Position numbers and translations under genes: made by a program. Positions 27,214-35,306 of a stretch of 64,000 nucleotides of DNA are shown piece by piece. This DNA is from an uncultured Porphyromonadaceae bacterium (lineage in GTDB: Bacteria; Bacteroidota; Bacteroidia; Bacteroidales; Muribaculaceae): assembly GCA_947178215.1 (NCBI GenBank), contig CAMWXJ010000006.1, positions 1 through 64,000 of the forward strand. Reading direction: 5' to 3'. Within the stretch, counting starts at the first letter, position 1; every line of letters starts with the position of its first letter. A model generated the notes under the pieces. That model worked only from the letters and a program-made list of their open reading frames with translations. It made no database searches and was not told the origin of the DNA.

Positions 27214-30200
27214 TTAGAAAGATACCGTAAGTCCGAAGCTGTGGGTGCGCAGCAGAGGATAGGTAGAAGCGCCGGAGCTCTCGGGATCGGTGCCGAATTT
27301 GGTCTTGCCTACGGTAAACAGATTTTCTCCGGTGTAGTAGACGCGCAGATTATTTATGCCGGTGCCGGCAAGCCATGCCGCGGGCAGCGTGAAGCCGAGC
27401 TGTGCGTTTTTAAGGCGCACATAGCTGTTGTTTTGCAGCCAGAATGTGGAGTTTATATCGGCCGGTCGGCTCGGTGAATTGCGTTCAAGGAAGCGACGCG
27501 GCATCTTGGCATCGGTATTGTCGGGCGTCCAGGCATCAAGCCAGAGAGTGGCCGGATGAGCCATGTCGCCGAAAAATTCTCCGGGAACGTCAGGGTCAAT
27601 ATAGGAATACACTTCGGCGGCTCCGCTGAACACCAGCGACAGGTCAATCATCTTCCATCCTCCGTTAAGGGTCAGACCGTAGGTATATTTGGGGTCCGAC
27701 GAACCGGCGATAATACGGTCGTCGGGGGTGATGAGGCCATCGCCGTTAGTATCCTCATATACGAGGTCGCCGCCTTTGAACTGTTTGGTGCCGAAAGGAT
27801 AGCCGGGCTTGCCTGAATAACGCTCCATATATTCCATAGCCTCTTCGTCGCTTTGGAAGAAACGCTCCGACTTGTACATATAGAACGAATGGTAGGGCTG
27901 CCCCACTTCCCTGCGCATCATTTGGTTGCCCGGGTCAACTTGATAAGCAATGCCGCCAAGGTCGAGAAGCTTGTTGTTGTTGATGCAGAAATTGAGGGTC
28001 GAGCCGAAACGCCAGTCGCCCCAGATGCGGTCGTAGCCGAGCGAAATCTCGACGCCACGGTTTACGAGAGCGCCGACATTGTCCTTGTATGCGCCGAGAC
28101 CGAATTCGGTGGGCACCGGCACATCCATTATGATACCGGTAGTCTTGCGGTGGTAGTATTCCGCGCTTACGTTAAACGAATTGAAGATAGTGGCGTCGAA
28201 ACCTACACCCCATGTGCGGGCCTTCTCCCAGGATATGGTGTCGAGCTTGTAGGAACCCTGATAATAGCCGGTGTAAATCTGGTCGCCGAAGATATATTTG
28301 GCGCCGATATTGTAGGTGTTCATCCATGGATAATAGTCGGAGAGCGCGTTCTGGTTGCCGAGTTTGCCCCACGACCCACGGATTTTGAGCGATTGTAACC
28401 ATGAGCGCGCGTCGTCCATAAACGATTCTTCGCTTATACGCCATCCCGCCGAGAACGAGGGGAAGCAGCCCCAACGATGACCCTTTGCGAATCGCGACGA
28501 GGCGTCGGCACGGAAGTTGGCCTCAAACAGATACTTCTCGGCATAGTTGTAGTTGATGCGGCCAAACCACGACAGCAGCGCGAGATTGCGATGATAACCG
28601 CTGTTGGTCTGCGAGGCGACATCGCCGGCGTCCATATCCTGCAAATCGTTGTTGGGAAAGCTCTTGCGGTAGCCGCTGAGGGTGTTGTAGTTGTATTGCT
28701 CCATATGCCAGCCGGCAAGCGCCGCAACATTGTGCGAGCTGAACGAACGGTTGAAGTTGAGCAACACTTCCAGGCTCGGACGGTTCCACTCCGTGTATGA
28801 CTCACTGCGGTGGTTGGCCTCCGACACCTTGTTTTCGTTATACTCAATATATTTCTGAAATTCTACATAATGATAGTTGTTGGCCACGTAAGAGCCGTTG
28901 ACAGTTGCTTTCAGCCAATCGGTAAAGGCGTAGTCTAATCCTACGAGACCCGAGAAATTCTGTGTGCGGCTGTCGACGGTCTGGTTGGCGTCAAGCCATG
29001 CCACCGGGCTGCCGTCGGAAATAGTGCCATAGCTGCCATCGGGATAACGGGCCACAATCCACGGAGCCATCTTGTTGGCGAGTCGGAGTATCTGGTAGGA
29101 GCTGCCGCCCGAAAAACTGGCTGTCGGATCGGAATAGCTGTTCTGTACAAACGCGAGATTGAGGCGGGCCGTAAGTCGGTCGTTGACCTTCATGTCGAGA
29201 TTAGTGCGGGCATTGAGCTGGCGGCGCTTGGAGTGGGCCATGATACCATCCTGGTGCATGTAACCAACTGAACCCATGTAGCTCGACTTGCCGGTACCGC
29301 CGGAGATGCTTACGTTGTTGTTGAACAGAAAGCCGTTTCTCAACACTTCGTCGTACCAGTCGGTGTTGGGATAGAGTGGGTCGGTGCCGTCGCGAAACTT
29401 TTGCAGCTCTTCCGAAGTGAATCGGGGTGCGAGGCCTTCGGCTACACGCAACTCGTCGTAGAGGCGGGCATAGTCGTAGGAACTCATACGTTCGGTAAGA
29501 TTGGCGGGCGTCTGGATGCCGGCATTGGCATTGTAGGTAACGCGTGTCGCACCCTCCTTGCCGCGCTTCGTCGTGACAAGTATCACACCGTTGGATGCCT
29601 TGGAGCCGTAGATTGCTGCCGAAGCAGCGTCTTTCAGTACAGAGATACTCTCCACGTCGTTGGGATCGATGGAATTGAGCGTGCCGGTCTCCACGCCGTC
29701 GACGAGGATATAGGGGTCGGCCGAATTGAGGGTTCCAACGCCGCGAATACGTAACGTAGCACCGTCGCTGCCCGGACGGCCGCTGGTGGTAGAAGCCGAC
29801 ACACCCGGCATCAGGCCTTGAAGAGCTGCCGAAAGGCTCTGAACCGGACGGCCTGACAGTTCCTTGCTGCTTATCTGGGCTACGGAGCCGGTCTTGTTGA
29901 TTTTCTTCTGTGTGCCATAGCCCACCACGATTACCTCATTGAGCATCGTGTTATCCTCGTCGAGGGTGATGTCTACCTCGCTGCGGTCGCCTATGTTGAC
30001 ATATTTGGGCAGATAACCTATATAACTGACTTCAAGCACGGAACCTTCCGGCACTGTAATGGTGAAGTTGCCGTCAATATCTGATATTACACGGTTGTCG
30101 GCACTTCCCTTGACACCCACCGTTGCGCCGGGCATCGGGTCGCCGGTCTGATCCTTTACCACACCTTTTACGCGGCGTGGAGCCTTGCGGCTGTCTGACG

Positions 30201-30504
30201 ACGTTTTGTCGGTCAGTACAATCTGCTTGCCGTCGCGAATCACGTAAGAGATGCCGGCCTGCCTGCACAGCTCATTCATGACTGTCTCTATCGACTGGTC
30301 GTCGGCCTTGATAGAGACCTTGTTTTTCATTGCCGAGAGGCTCTTGTTGTAGAAAAAACGGTAGTCGGTACGTTTTTCAATCTGTCTGACGACTTCGGTC
30401 GCCGTACGGCCTTCGATATTTATGGTTATCTGAGCGTTAACTCCCGCTACCGACGGCAGGCCGAGTAAAGCCAGTAAGAATATTTTTTTCCAAAGAAGTT
30501 TCAT
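27214..30504 (-). CDS. susC: SusC/RagA TonB-linked outer membrane transporter with STN domain
   Basis: 1096 residues from the ATG at 30504 ('MKLLWKKIFL'). The frame is open to 30597, but the signal peptide begins here. After the signal (about 1-24): STN signalling domain (about 26-97), CarboxypepD_reg-like domain (about 115-190), plug with the SusC motifs 'NEVIVVGYGTQKK' and 'GVILVTTKRGK', then the barrel with C-terminal 'SFGLTVSF'. The STN domain means it also signals through the FecR anti-sigma factor encoded upstream. With SusD it imports the glycan fragments made by the PUL enzymes. Confidence 0.96.
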   Translation of the reverse strand: MKLLWKKIFLLALLGLPSVAGVNAQITINIEGRTATEVVRQIEKRTDYRFFYNKSLSAMKNKVSIKADDQSIETVMNELCRQAGISYVIRDGKQIVLTDKTSSDSRKAPRRVKGVVKDQTGDPMPGATVGVKGSADNRVISDIDGNFTITVPEGSVLEVSYIGYLPKYVNIGDRSEVDITLDEDNTMLNEVIVVGYGTQKKINKTGSVAQISSKELSGRPVQSLSAALQGLMPGVSASTTSGRPGSDGATLRIRGVGTLNSADPYILVDGVETGTLNSIDPNDVESISVLKDAASAAIYGSKASNGVILVTTKRGKEGATRVTYNANAGIQTPANLTERMSSYDYARLYDELRVAEGLAPRFTSEELQKFRDGTDPLYPNTDWYDEVLRNGFLFNNNVSISGGTGKSSYMGSVGYMHQDGIMAHSKRRQLNARTNLDMKVNDRLTARLNLAFVQNSYSDPTASFSGGSSYQILRLANKMAPWIVARYPDGSYGTISDGSPVAWLDANQTVDSRTQNFSGLVGLDYAFTDWLKATVNGSYVANNYHYVEFQKYIEYNENKVSEANHRSESYTEWNRPSLEVLLNFNRSFSSHNVAALAGWHMEQYNYNTLSGYRKSFPNNDLQDMDAGDVASQTNSGYHRNLALLSWFGRINYNYAEKYLFEANFRADASSRFAKGHRWGCFPSFSAGWRISEESFMDDARSWLQSLKIRGSWGKLGNQNALSDYYPWMNTYNIGAKYIFGDQIYTGYYQGSYKLDTISWEKARTWGVGFDATIFNSFNVSAEYYHRKTTGIIMDVPVPTEFGLGAYKDNVGALVNRGVEISLGYDRIWGDWRFGSTLNFCINNNKLLDLGGIAYQVDPGNQMMRREVGQPYHSFYMYKSERFFQSDEEAMEYMERYSGKPGYPFGTKQFKGGDLVYEDTNGDGLITPDDRIIAGSSDPKYTYGLTLNGGWKMIDLSLVFSGAAEVYSYIDPDVPGEFFGDMAHPATLWLDAWTPDNTDAKMPRRFLERNSPSRPADINSTFWLQNNSYVRLKNAQLGFTLPAAWLAGTGINNLRVYYTGENLFTVGKTKFGTDPESSGASTYPLLRTHSFGLTVSF

Positions 30505-30635
30505 TACACTATTTTTTCTTGAAAAATTGATGTGGTATGAATAATTCTTAGTAACTTTTCGAGCAATTTTGCCCGTATGGCGGCAAGACAGTAGCATGGA
30601 ATGCCGCTTTTACTAAGGTAAGATTGATTCTATCA

Positions 30636-30680
30636 AGAGGATGTCGGTCATTGCAGTGGCGACATTCTCTTTCGTTTTTT
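30636..30680. terminator. Hairpin between fecR and susC
   Basis: An 11-base stem with one G-T pair (30636-30646 with 30660-30670) and loop of 13. A run of T lies after it on the plus strand only, so on the minus-strand operon it lacks a U tract. It may be a processing or attenuation hairpin between fecR and susC. I see nothing else in 30505-30766. Confidence 0.4.
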
Positions 30681-30766
30681 TATATTTTCATTTATTTCAT
30701 AAGCGATGTGATTGATGATTGATATGATAGTTAGATTCATTGGGTGTCGGCCCGCGAGCCGTCGGT

Positions 30767-31777
30767 CTATTCCTTACGGGCGATATAGAGCGTATCCCCT
30801 TCGAAATAATATGTTATAGGAGTCGTAAGGCCGATTATGTCGATAAAGTTGCTGACACTCGTATTGTTGACCGTGCCTACAAACCGCTCCTGAGCCAGAC
30901 TTTCGTCAGTTATCACCACTTCCGTGGCAAATGTCCGGCGGATAACCTCAGCTATCTCCGACAGCGACTCTCCGTTAAACACGAGTTCATTGCGTTTCCA
31001 AGCCGGTTCAGTGCCGAGACTCTCATCGTGAGTCTTTATAACCTCTCCCTCTGGAAATATAATTTTAAGCTCATCCTTAGGCACAAGCACCGACGACTCT
31101 CCGCCATACTCCACTCTAAGCGAACCCTCATAGAGGGCCACACTGTAACAATCGCTACCTGAGTAGGCGCGGATATTGAATTCGGTGCCGAGAACCTCGG
31201 TGCTCACACCCATGGCATCAACCACAAAAGGCCTGACGCTATCCTTGGCCACTTTGAAATTTGCCTCACCTTCGAGCTCCACACGACGCTCCGACACACC
31301 ATAAGCAACAGAATAAGTAAGCCTCGAATCGGAGTTGAGCCACACATGAGTTCCATCGGGGAGCAACAAATCGGCACGCTGACCACGCTCGGCGCTCACG
31401 GTAAAAGTGTTGCCCACCGGCAATCCCATATTTTCGGAGCTCTGCTTGTATAGCCAGCCACATACCGTGGCAAGCAACACGACGACACACGCCGCCACAA
31501 CCCGCCACAACCCGGCAGACCGGAAGATATTGCGTGCGCCCCGGTCAACATCAGCGACAGTCTCAGGAGCCTTAATCTGCGACATAAGCTCGTTATAAAT
31601 CCGGTCTTGAAGATGAGCCGGCATTGACGACTCGTTGCCACACTCGGCCCACACGGAATCAAAGAGATTGTAAAACTCCTCCTTTGTCCGCAGGTCGGCG
31701 ACATATCCTTTTAGCTCCTCTCTCTCCGACGGGGATAGCGTGCCGTTTATAAGGTGATGAATGATAGAAATGTTCAT
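30767..31777 (-). CDS. FecR-type anti-sigma factor
   Basis: 336 residues, inner membrane. Cytoplasmic sigma-binding helical region (about 1-85), one transmembrane helix (about 91-110, 'WRVVAACVVVLLATVCGWLY'), the periplasmic FecR domain (about 125-225; 'GQRADLLLPDGTHVWLNSDSRLTYS') and a C-terminal DUF4974 domain (about 255-335) that receives the signal from the SusC STN domain. It lies directly upstream of susC, as expected. The expected adjacent ECF sigma gene is missing; an A+T-rich segment with a 12-base tandem repeat begins immediately before its start. Confidence 0.92.
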   Translation of the reverse strand: MNISIIHHLINGTLSPSEREELKGYVADLRTKEEFYNLFDSVWAECGNESSMPAHLQDRIYNELMSQIKAPETVADVDRGARNIFRSAGLWRVVAACVVVLLATVCGWLYKQSSENMGLPVGNTFTVSAERGQRADLLLPDGTHVWLNSDSRLTYSVAYGVSERRVELEGEANFKVAKDSVRPFVVDAMGVSTEVLGTEFNIRAYSGSDCYSVALYEGSLRVEYGGESSVLVPKDELKIIFPEGEVIKTHDESLGTEPAWKRNELVFNGESLSEIAEVIRRTFATEVVITDESLAQERFVGTVNNTSVSNFIDIIGLTTPITYYFEGDTLYIARKE

Positions 31778-31789
31778 GGTAGTAATAGC

Positions 31790-31837
31790 GAGACTCTAAA
31801 TGAGACTCTAAATGAGACTCTAAATGAGACTCTATAA
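31790..31837. repeat. 12-bp tandem repeat before fecR
   Basis: The unit GAGACTCTAAAT repeats at 31790, 31802 and 31814, with a fourth partial copy from 31826 (GAGACTCTATAA). It ends 12 bases from the fecR ATG (31777, minus strand), so it is in the leader or promoter. Copy-number change would alter fecR leader length; a role in variable expression is inference. Confidence 0.85.
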
Positions 31838-32099
31838 CAAATAGTCTAAAACCGCCACAACTACTTAGCCCAACCCCTTTTCTTAACTTTTATTAACATC
31901 GCCGGATGCCGTGTCAGCGATTGAGTGTAGCGCATGGCAACCGCAAAAAACGTGATAATTATTTCTTTGATGAGAAACTTTATAAAGAACGATTCGTAAC
32001 CGAACGCATCAACGCATATATGGCTTTCGCTCCATAATCCTACGAGATTCGACACAACGGTTTTCAGTTGGAAAGGCTGGAATTATCTCGCATTCGCAG

Positions 32100-32134
32100 T
32101 AGCTCTCATAAAAAATCAGAGCAAACAAAAATAG
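32100..32134 (+). repeat. 35-bp imperfect direct repeat, copy 1
   Basis: Starts TAGCTCTCATAAAA and matches 33648-33682 at 29 of 35 positions by eye. It lies before the decayed antitoxin and the beta-lactamase gene; copy 2 lies just before the nuclease gene. Confidence 0.5.
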
Positions 32135-32176
32135 TTTAAATAATTGTTCTAATTTTGTAATCCCACCGACAGCATT

Positions 32177-32383
32177 ATGCCATATCAGGAAATTTATTCA
32201 TACCGATTCACTTCCGACTTTTGGCCGAGTGACGAGATGCCGGAACAGCTGATGAAGGAGATTGCCTATGATGCCAAAGAGCGTCAGGAAAGGGCGACCA
32301 TCTTTTTTTACTGAGATGCGCTAAACGCTGAAACAAAGGAGACTAAATGGGATGATCACATCAACAGCGCAATAAATAGTTAA
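32177..32383 (+). pseudogene. Decayed zeta-system antitoxin
   Basis: From ATG 32177 the frame reads 45 residues, meets TGA at 32312-32314, and continues in the same frame for 22 more codons to TAA at 32381-32383. Both halves align with the intact antitoxin at 36538-36759: 'YRFTSDFWPSDEMPEQLMKE' against 'YRFNSGKEPTDEMLAQIMRE', shared DAK, and after the stop 'KWDDHINSAIN' against 'KWADRINEIRN'. So it is a full-length homologue broken by one in-frame stop. No toxin gene follows; a beta-lactamase gene starts eight bases later. The 45-residue product may still be made. Confidence 0.65.
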
Positions 32384-32391
32384 ATCAAAAA

Positions 32392-33549
32392 ATGAATCTG
32401 AGACAAACATTTCTTCTGATAATACTGGCAATTACCATTTCGTCATGTAGAGTCAAACAAGTGCCAATGGAGGTCAGCGGTCTTATTTCTTGCGAGGGTG
32501 ACAGCACTGTACTTGTTCATCCGTTGATTACAAGACTGTCGGATGGAAAGAGCGTTGTCGGTGATGATACCGGCCATTACTGTGTCACTGCTGCAAAAGG
32601 CGATGCGCTGATATTTTCATACGTCGGAACAGTCAGCGACACCGTAACGGTTACAGGCCAACGACTTGATGTAAAGCTCAAACCATATATTCCCGGAGAG
32701 GATGAATATATTTGCGTTGACACAATCCGTAAGCTACGGAAAGACCTGACCTCATATATCGAAAATAAGGATGCGCGTATTGGAGTCGCCGTTATTATCA
32801 ATGGCAACGACACGGTAAGCGTCAATGGTACTAAATATTTTCCGATGATGAGCGTGTTCAAGTTCCCTCAATCATTGGCGGTGGCCGACTACTGTTTGAA
32901 AAACAATGTCGGGCTGCGCGATTCAATTACCATTAAAGCCGATGAGATAAAAGAGAACACATGGAGCCCTATGCGTGACAAATATGGAATAAGGGAGTTG
33001 AAACTGCCTGTATCGGAGTTGCTCGACTACATATTGAGACAGAGCGACAACAATGCGTGCGATATACTGTTTCGTTTTATCGGAGGCACTTCCGTTGCCG
33101 ACAGTATGATAAAATCATTGGGTTATGATGACATTCATATTGTTCACACTGAGGATGAGATGCACCGTGACCTTTATCTATGCTACCAAAACCGTACGAC
33201 TCCGATAGAAATGGCCCGACTGTTTGACCGATTCTATCGTCGGAACATGAGTAGGCTCAGTCCATTTCACGAATTTATTGCCGAAAGCATGATGTCGTGC
33301 CGGACAGGACTTGACCGGCTTCCGGCTCCATTGGCGCATACCGACGCGCAGATAGGGCACAAGACCGGAACCGGCGATAAAGATTCTCACGGACACATTA
33401 TGGCAATCAATGATGCCGGCTATATCTTTCTGCCGGATAAAGCCGGATATTCAATCGCGGTATTTGTCGCCGACTCAGCCTACGACATGGCCGAGACCTC
33501 AAAGATAATTGCCGATATATCTGAAATAGTCTACAACTCGCTCAAATAG
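32392..33549 (+). CDS. Class A beta-lactamase-type lipoprotein with N-terminal beta-sandwich-like domain
   Basis: 385 residues. Lipoprotein signal with Cys19 (ISSC). Residues about 25-97 resemble a carboxypeptidase-regulatory-like sandwich ('DDTGHYCVTAAKGDALIFSYVG'). Residues 105-385 form a serine beta-lactamase/transpeptidase fold: S154-V-F-K157 (SxxK), S218-D-N (SDN), K324-T-G (KTG). In the omega-loop, E254 with H258 four residues later resembles the Glu166/His170 pattern of PER-type and related Bacteroidetes enzymes (CfxA/CblA branch). All key residues for hydrolysis are present. Normal class A enzymes are near 290-320 residues and lack the extra domain. Resistance activity is plausible but unproven. 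It lies in the A+T-rich island, eight bases after the antitoxin relic. Confidence 0.85.
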   Translation: MNLRQTFLLIILAITISSCRVKQVPMEVSGLISCEGDSTVLVHPLITRLSDGKSVVGDDTGHYCVTAAKGDALIFSYVGTVSDTVTVTGQRLDVKLKPYIPGEDEYICVDTIRKLRKDLTSYIENKDARIGVAVIINGNDTVSVNGTKYFPMMSVFKFPQSLAVADYCLKNNVGLRDSITIKADEIKENTWSPMRDKYGIRELKLPVSELLDYILRQSDNNACDILFRFIGGTSVADSMIKSLGYDDIHIVHTEDEMHRDLYLCYQNRTTPIEMARLFDRFYRRNMSRLSPFHEFIAESMMSCRTGLDRLPAPLAHTDAQIGHKTGTGDKDSHGHIMAINDAGYIFLPDKAGYSIAVFVADSAYDMAETSKIIADISEIVYNSLK

Positions 33550-33647
33550 CTTGTAATCAAGAGTAAACAAATCTATTACTGTCCGCTAAACCATAAAAAG
33601 GCGAGTCCCACTTCCTGATAGTCAAAATTTCGCCTGGTCACCAGTAG

Positions 33648-33682
33648 TAGCTCTTATAAAAGATCACAGAAAACAATAACAG
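33648..33682 (+). repeat. 35-bp imperfect direct repeat, copy 2
   Basis: Starts TAGCTCTTATAAAA; 29 of 35 positions match 32100-32134. It ends nine bases before the ATG of the putative nuclease, so it forms that gene's leader. The pair brackets the antitoxin relic and beta-lactamase gene. Confidence 0.5.
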
Positions 33683-33690
33683 ATAACGAT

Positions 33691-34434
33691 ATGGCAACTC
33701 GAAATTCAAAAACATCATTTACAGGCGGGGAACTTACACGGATTATCTCGCTTGTACGTCAGCTCGAAATAGCTGATTCTTCAAAAAAGAAAGGTATTAG
33801 GGACAAACTTCGGAGAATGGGATTATACTGGTCCGAAGTAGCCTCCCGTATGTCCTACACTGTCGAAAATCTCCGTTTGCTGTTCGAAAATGGAACACTG
33901 ACTCTTCTTAAACAAGGGCAAACGGCTTCATCGGTTAACAATCAGGTGGATGCCTTGTACGACAAATCGAAATCACTGTCTGACGAGGTCGTGGCTTCCA
34001 GAATCACCCATGCTGACAGAAAGAGGTCGAGAAGCAATTCCGATGAGTGCTATGTCATCGACCTTTGCAATGAAATCCTTGGACAGACAGCAAGTCGTCA
34101 GCACAGGTTTGACTTTCTTAGAGGCGACAGTGGGATGACTCTCCCGGTGGACGCTTATTACGCTTCTCTAAATCTTGTGATAGAATATCATGAATCACAG
34201 CATTCCGAATCCACACCGTTATTTGACAAGCGACAAACAGTAAGCGGGGTTTCCCGTGGCGAACAGCGACGGATATACGATATGCGCCGACAGGAGGTGT
34301 TGCCCAAACATGGAATTAATGTTGTGATTATTCCATACACAGCGTTTGGCTCGACCAAGAAGCTTGTCAGGAGGCCGCAGTCAGACAAACTTGCGATCAT
34401 GCGTATCCTTAGAGATAATGGCATTGACCTTTGA
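33691..34434 (+). CDS. Putative PD-(D/E)XK-like nuclease
   Basis: 247 residues, not in a family I can name firmly. The N-terminal 70 residues are charged and helical ('KKKGIRDKLRRMGLYWSEVA'), as in a small DNA- or protein-binding domain. The C-terminal part (about 115-245) has D141, then 'LPVDAYY' with D154, and 'LVIEYHESQH' with E165/E168 and Q170, spaced like the D...ExK/ExQ core of restriction-type nucleases. The following 'GVSRGEQRRIYDMRRQEVLPKHGINVVIIPY' (in part) resembles the end of Vsr-like or Card1-like folds. Similar proteins occur in Bacteroidetes accessory regions (recollection). Function as a defence or repair nuclease is inference. Confidence 0.5.
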   Translation: MATRNSKTSFTGGELTRIISLVRQLEIADSSKKKGIRDKLRRMGLYWSEVASRMSYTVENLRLLFENGTLTLLKQGQTASSVNNQVDALYDKSKSLSDEVVASRITHADRKRSRSNSDECYVIDLCNEILGQTASRQHRFDFLRGDSGMTLPVDAYYASLNLVIEYHESQHSESTPLFDKRQTVSGVSRGEQRRIYDMRRQEVLPKHGINVVIIPYTAFGSTKKLVRRPQSDKLAIMRILRDNGIDL

Positions 34435-34558
34435 TTTATCAGATTTGGCGTAATACATCATACCATTAACACAGATATTTACCGTTGCAGAGGTGTAGGA
34501 TAATCTCGTTCATTTGGCCCGGTGTCTGAATCCAAATGTACGAACCGCCTAAGTGCAA

Positions 34559-34601
34559 TTCAGGCTGTAATCACCTATTAACCGGTAGATTACAGCCTGA
34601 A
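34559..34601. repeat. 14-bp perfect inverted repeat
   Basis: TTCAGGCTGTAATC (34559-34572) and its exact complement (34588-34601) flank a 15-base loop. No T run follows on either strand, so it is not a clear intrinsic terminator. It may be a mobile-element end or RNA hairpin. Confidence 0.7.
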
Positions 34602-34623
34602 ATAAGTAGTTATGTCAATGGAG

Positions 34624-34654
34624 GATTAGTCCTCTATAGCTGCCTGGGCCGCGA
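34624..34654 (-). repeat. Decayed copy of the ppdK 3' end
   Basis: 25 of 31 bases match 36839-36869, the end of ppdK, in the same orientation. On the minus strand both encode AAQAAIED followed by a stop. A short frame from an ATG at about 34669 (MMSKIIAAQAAIED) ends in it. It may be one end of an old integration that used the ppdK 3' end as target. Confidence 0.5.
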
Positions 34655-34860
34655 TAATTTTCGACATCATATCAGTCAGTTAGGATTTGTTGGTCAACAG
34701 TTGGTCAACAAATTAGTGATTCCTTTGACTTACTATGTTGTTACAAATTTAATCATAAATATTTGAACACCAAAATAATCTTTGCAATAATGATGCTGGA
34801 ATGCGATAAATAGGCTTTTGGCGTATTAATACTTGAACTGGAACTTTTATTTGCAAGTAA

Positions 34861-35010
34861 TTCGCCCGGCACATCGTCGACGAGTGTTACGACCTCGAAA
34901 GGACTATGAGTGACTTCTCACGCTACTTCGACTATGACAACTTCGGACGCGAACTGTTTATGTATGACTATTCGATGGGCGAAACAATCGTGTGTTCCGA
35001 CGCATCTGAT
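34861..35010 (+). pseudogene. ArdA antirestriction protein relic
   Basis: The open frame after the stop at 34858 reads 'FARHIVDECYDLERTMSDF', then 'YFDYDNFGRELFMYDYSMGE'. This resembles the C-terminal part of ArdA-type DNA-mimic antirestriction proteins (acidic helix with ECYDLE, then yfDYeaFGRDL). The N-terminal two-thirds is absent and the frame runs on into unrelated residues. ArdA genes are carried by conjugative elements and phages, so this marks former mobile DNA. Confidence 0.5.
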
Positions 35011-35306
35011 CCCTCCCTCTCCTCACTTCAAGGTCGCTCGCAAGGGCGACTCTTTTTTTTATTATTCATATGTGAGAAATGGTCAAAAATATATAGGTTG
35101 TTGATGGGTGTATACAAAAAACATATAATCAGTAAATCGTGTTAGTTCGACTCCTATTGACAAAACTAATAATTCACATATACTTTTACTCACATACTTG
35201 ACTTCCCCTTTTGTTATTATTCGTTGATAAAATTCTATATCTCGATATTCAGAGCTACGATTTGTGGATGTTTGAAAAGTTGGGATAGGACTATATTCAT
35301 TATATG

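Larger units (their letters stand above)
31778..32176. other. Intergenic start of the A+T-rich island
   Basis: No recognised gene. It begins with the 12-base tandem repeat before fecR. A 64-codon open frame on the minus strand (31861-32055) matches nothing I know. The ECF sigma factor normally expected here is absent. A 35-base sequence at 32100-32134 recurs at 33648-33682. Confidence 0.5.
34435..35306. other. Relic-rich intergenic stretch
   Basis: No intact gene. It contains, in order, an inverted repeat (34559-34601), a decayed copy of the ppdK 3' end (34624-34654), two tandem GTTGGTCAACA copies (about 34690-34711), an ArdA relic (34861-35010) and about 150 A+T-rich bases. The frames that remain open here are too short or lack family resemblance. 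Confidence 0.55.

Noticed and set aside
31861-32055. 64-codon minus-strand frame as the missing sigma factor
   Set aside because: It shows none of the ECF region 2 or region 4 patterns and is far too short.
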